In this document: positions 5,009-5,173 of the stretch, piece after piece
Position numbering within the stretch: position 1 is the stretch's first letter
Layout of the letters: every line of letters begins with the position of its first letter
Source of the DNA: Actinomycetota bacterium
Lineage (GTDB): Bacteria > Actinomycetota > Acidimicrobiia > Acidimicrobiales > CADCTF01
Reading direction: 5' to 3'
DNA: 5,173 nucleotides
Assembly: GCA_019348305.1 (NCBI GenBank)
Contig: JAHWJQ010000155.1
Span: forward strand, 1 to 5,173
Position numbers and translations under genes: made by a program
The notes under the pieces: model-generated
Told to the model about the DNA's origin: nothing
Databases searched by the model: none
What the model saw: the letters and a program-made list of their open reading frames with translations, nothing else

Positions 5009-5173
5009 TCACGAGCTGGGGCGGGCCTCCACGGCGGCGACGTCGCAGCTCGAGGGGGTGCCGGATCCCGTTGCCGTGGTCGTGAAGTCGGTGGCTTTGT
5101 CGGGGCCCAGCCTGGAGACGGTGGCCTTGGCGGTGGCGATGTCGCGTCCGTCGGCCGCCTTGAACACGACGGT
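5009..5173 (-). CDS. C-terminal end of a probable secreted FxLYD-like domain protein (partial)
   Basis: Reading the minus strand from the window edge gives 54 residues ending at TGA (5011-5009), with nearly every codon ending in G or C. The sequence starts TVVFKAADGRDIATAKATVS and continues with RLGPDKATDF, a Thr-rich segment, one Cys in SSCDV, and ends EARPSS. The pattern of a beta strand, a D-G turn, a second strand, L-x-P and then a closing F is that of FxLYD/DUF-type immunoglobulin-like domains found in actinobacterial lipoproteins and secreted proteins. The start and any signal peptide lie outside the window, so export is an inference. It converges with the helicase gene. Confidence 0.65.
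   Translation of the reverse strand, partial: TVVFKAADGRDIATAKATVSRLGPDKATDFTTTATGSGTPSSCDVAAVEARPSS

Overview
The window is very GC-rich and its codons end almost only in G or C. One protein carries the GYWxVxSDGGIFxFGDA repeat that I associate with Acidimicrobiia and related Actinomycetota. All gene starts and hairpins fit a high-GC actinobacterium: GTG starts, a probable leaderless mRNA, and terminators with strong stems but no U-tract. The class-level assignment is an inference from memory.

Layout, left to right. (1) 1-75: the C-terminal end of an unidentified + strand gene, closed by a perfect hairpin at 96-121. (2) 147-917: a metal-sensor unit. A MerR-type promoter with a 20-bp spacer and a perfect dyad drives, probably without a leader, a MerR-family regulator with an unusually long Cys-rich tail. 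The last 60 codons of that frame look like a separate metallothionein-like protein. They have their own ATG, a near-ideal ribosome binding site, eight Cys, and no aromatic or basic residues. A strong hairpin at 951-980 ends the unit. (3) 1032-3528: a promoter-like region framed by a 9-bp inverted repeat, then a secreted subtilisin-family (S8) protease with propeptide, catalytic domain, PPC domain, Pro/Thr linker and six propeller-like repeats. (4) 3529-3759: a non-coding stretch with two small hairpins. (5) 3760-4935: a DEAD-box RNA helicase with a basic tail. (6) 4947-4991: a long hairpin between convergent genes. (7) 5009-5173: the C-terminal end of a minus-strand gene, probably for a secreted or lipoprotein FxLYD-like domain.

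The genes do not form one pathway. The only tight functional unit is the regulator plus metallothionein-like peptide: metal would switch on the promoter, giving more sensor and a metal-buffering peptide from the same transcript. This is the most interesting part of the window, and its key question is whether the two proteins are made fused, separately, or both. The protease and helicase each appear to be single-gene units bounded by their own hairpins.
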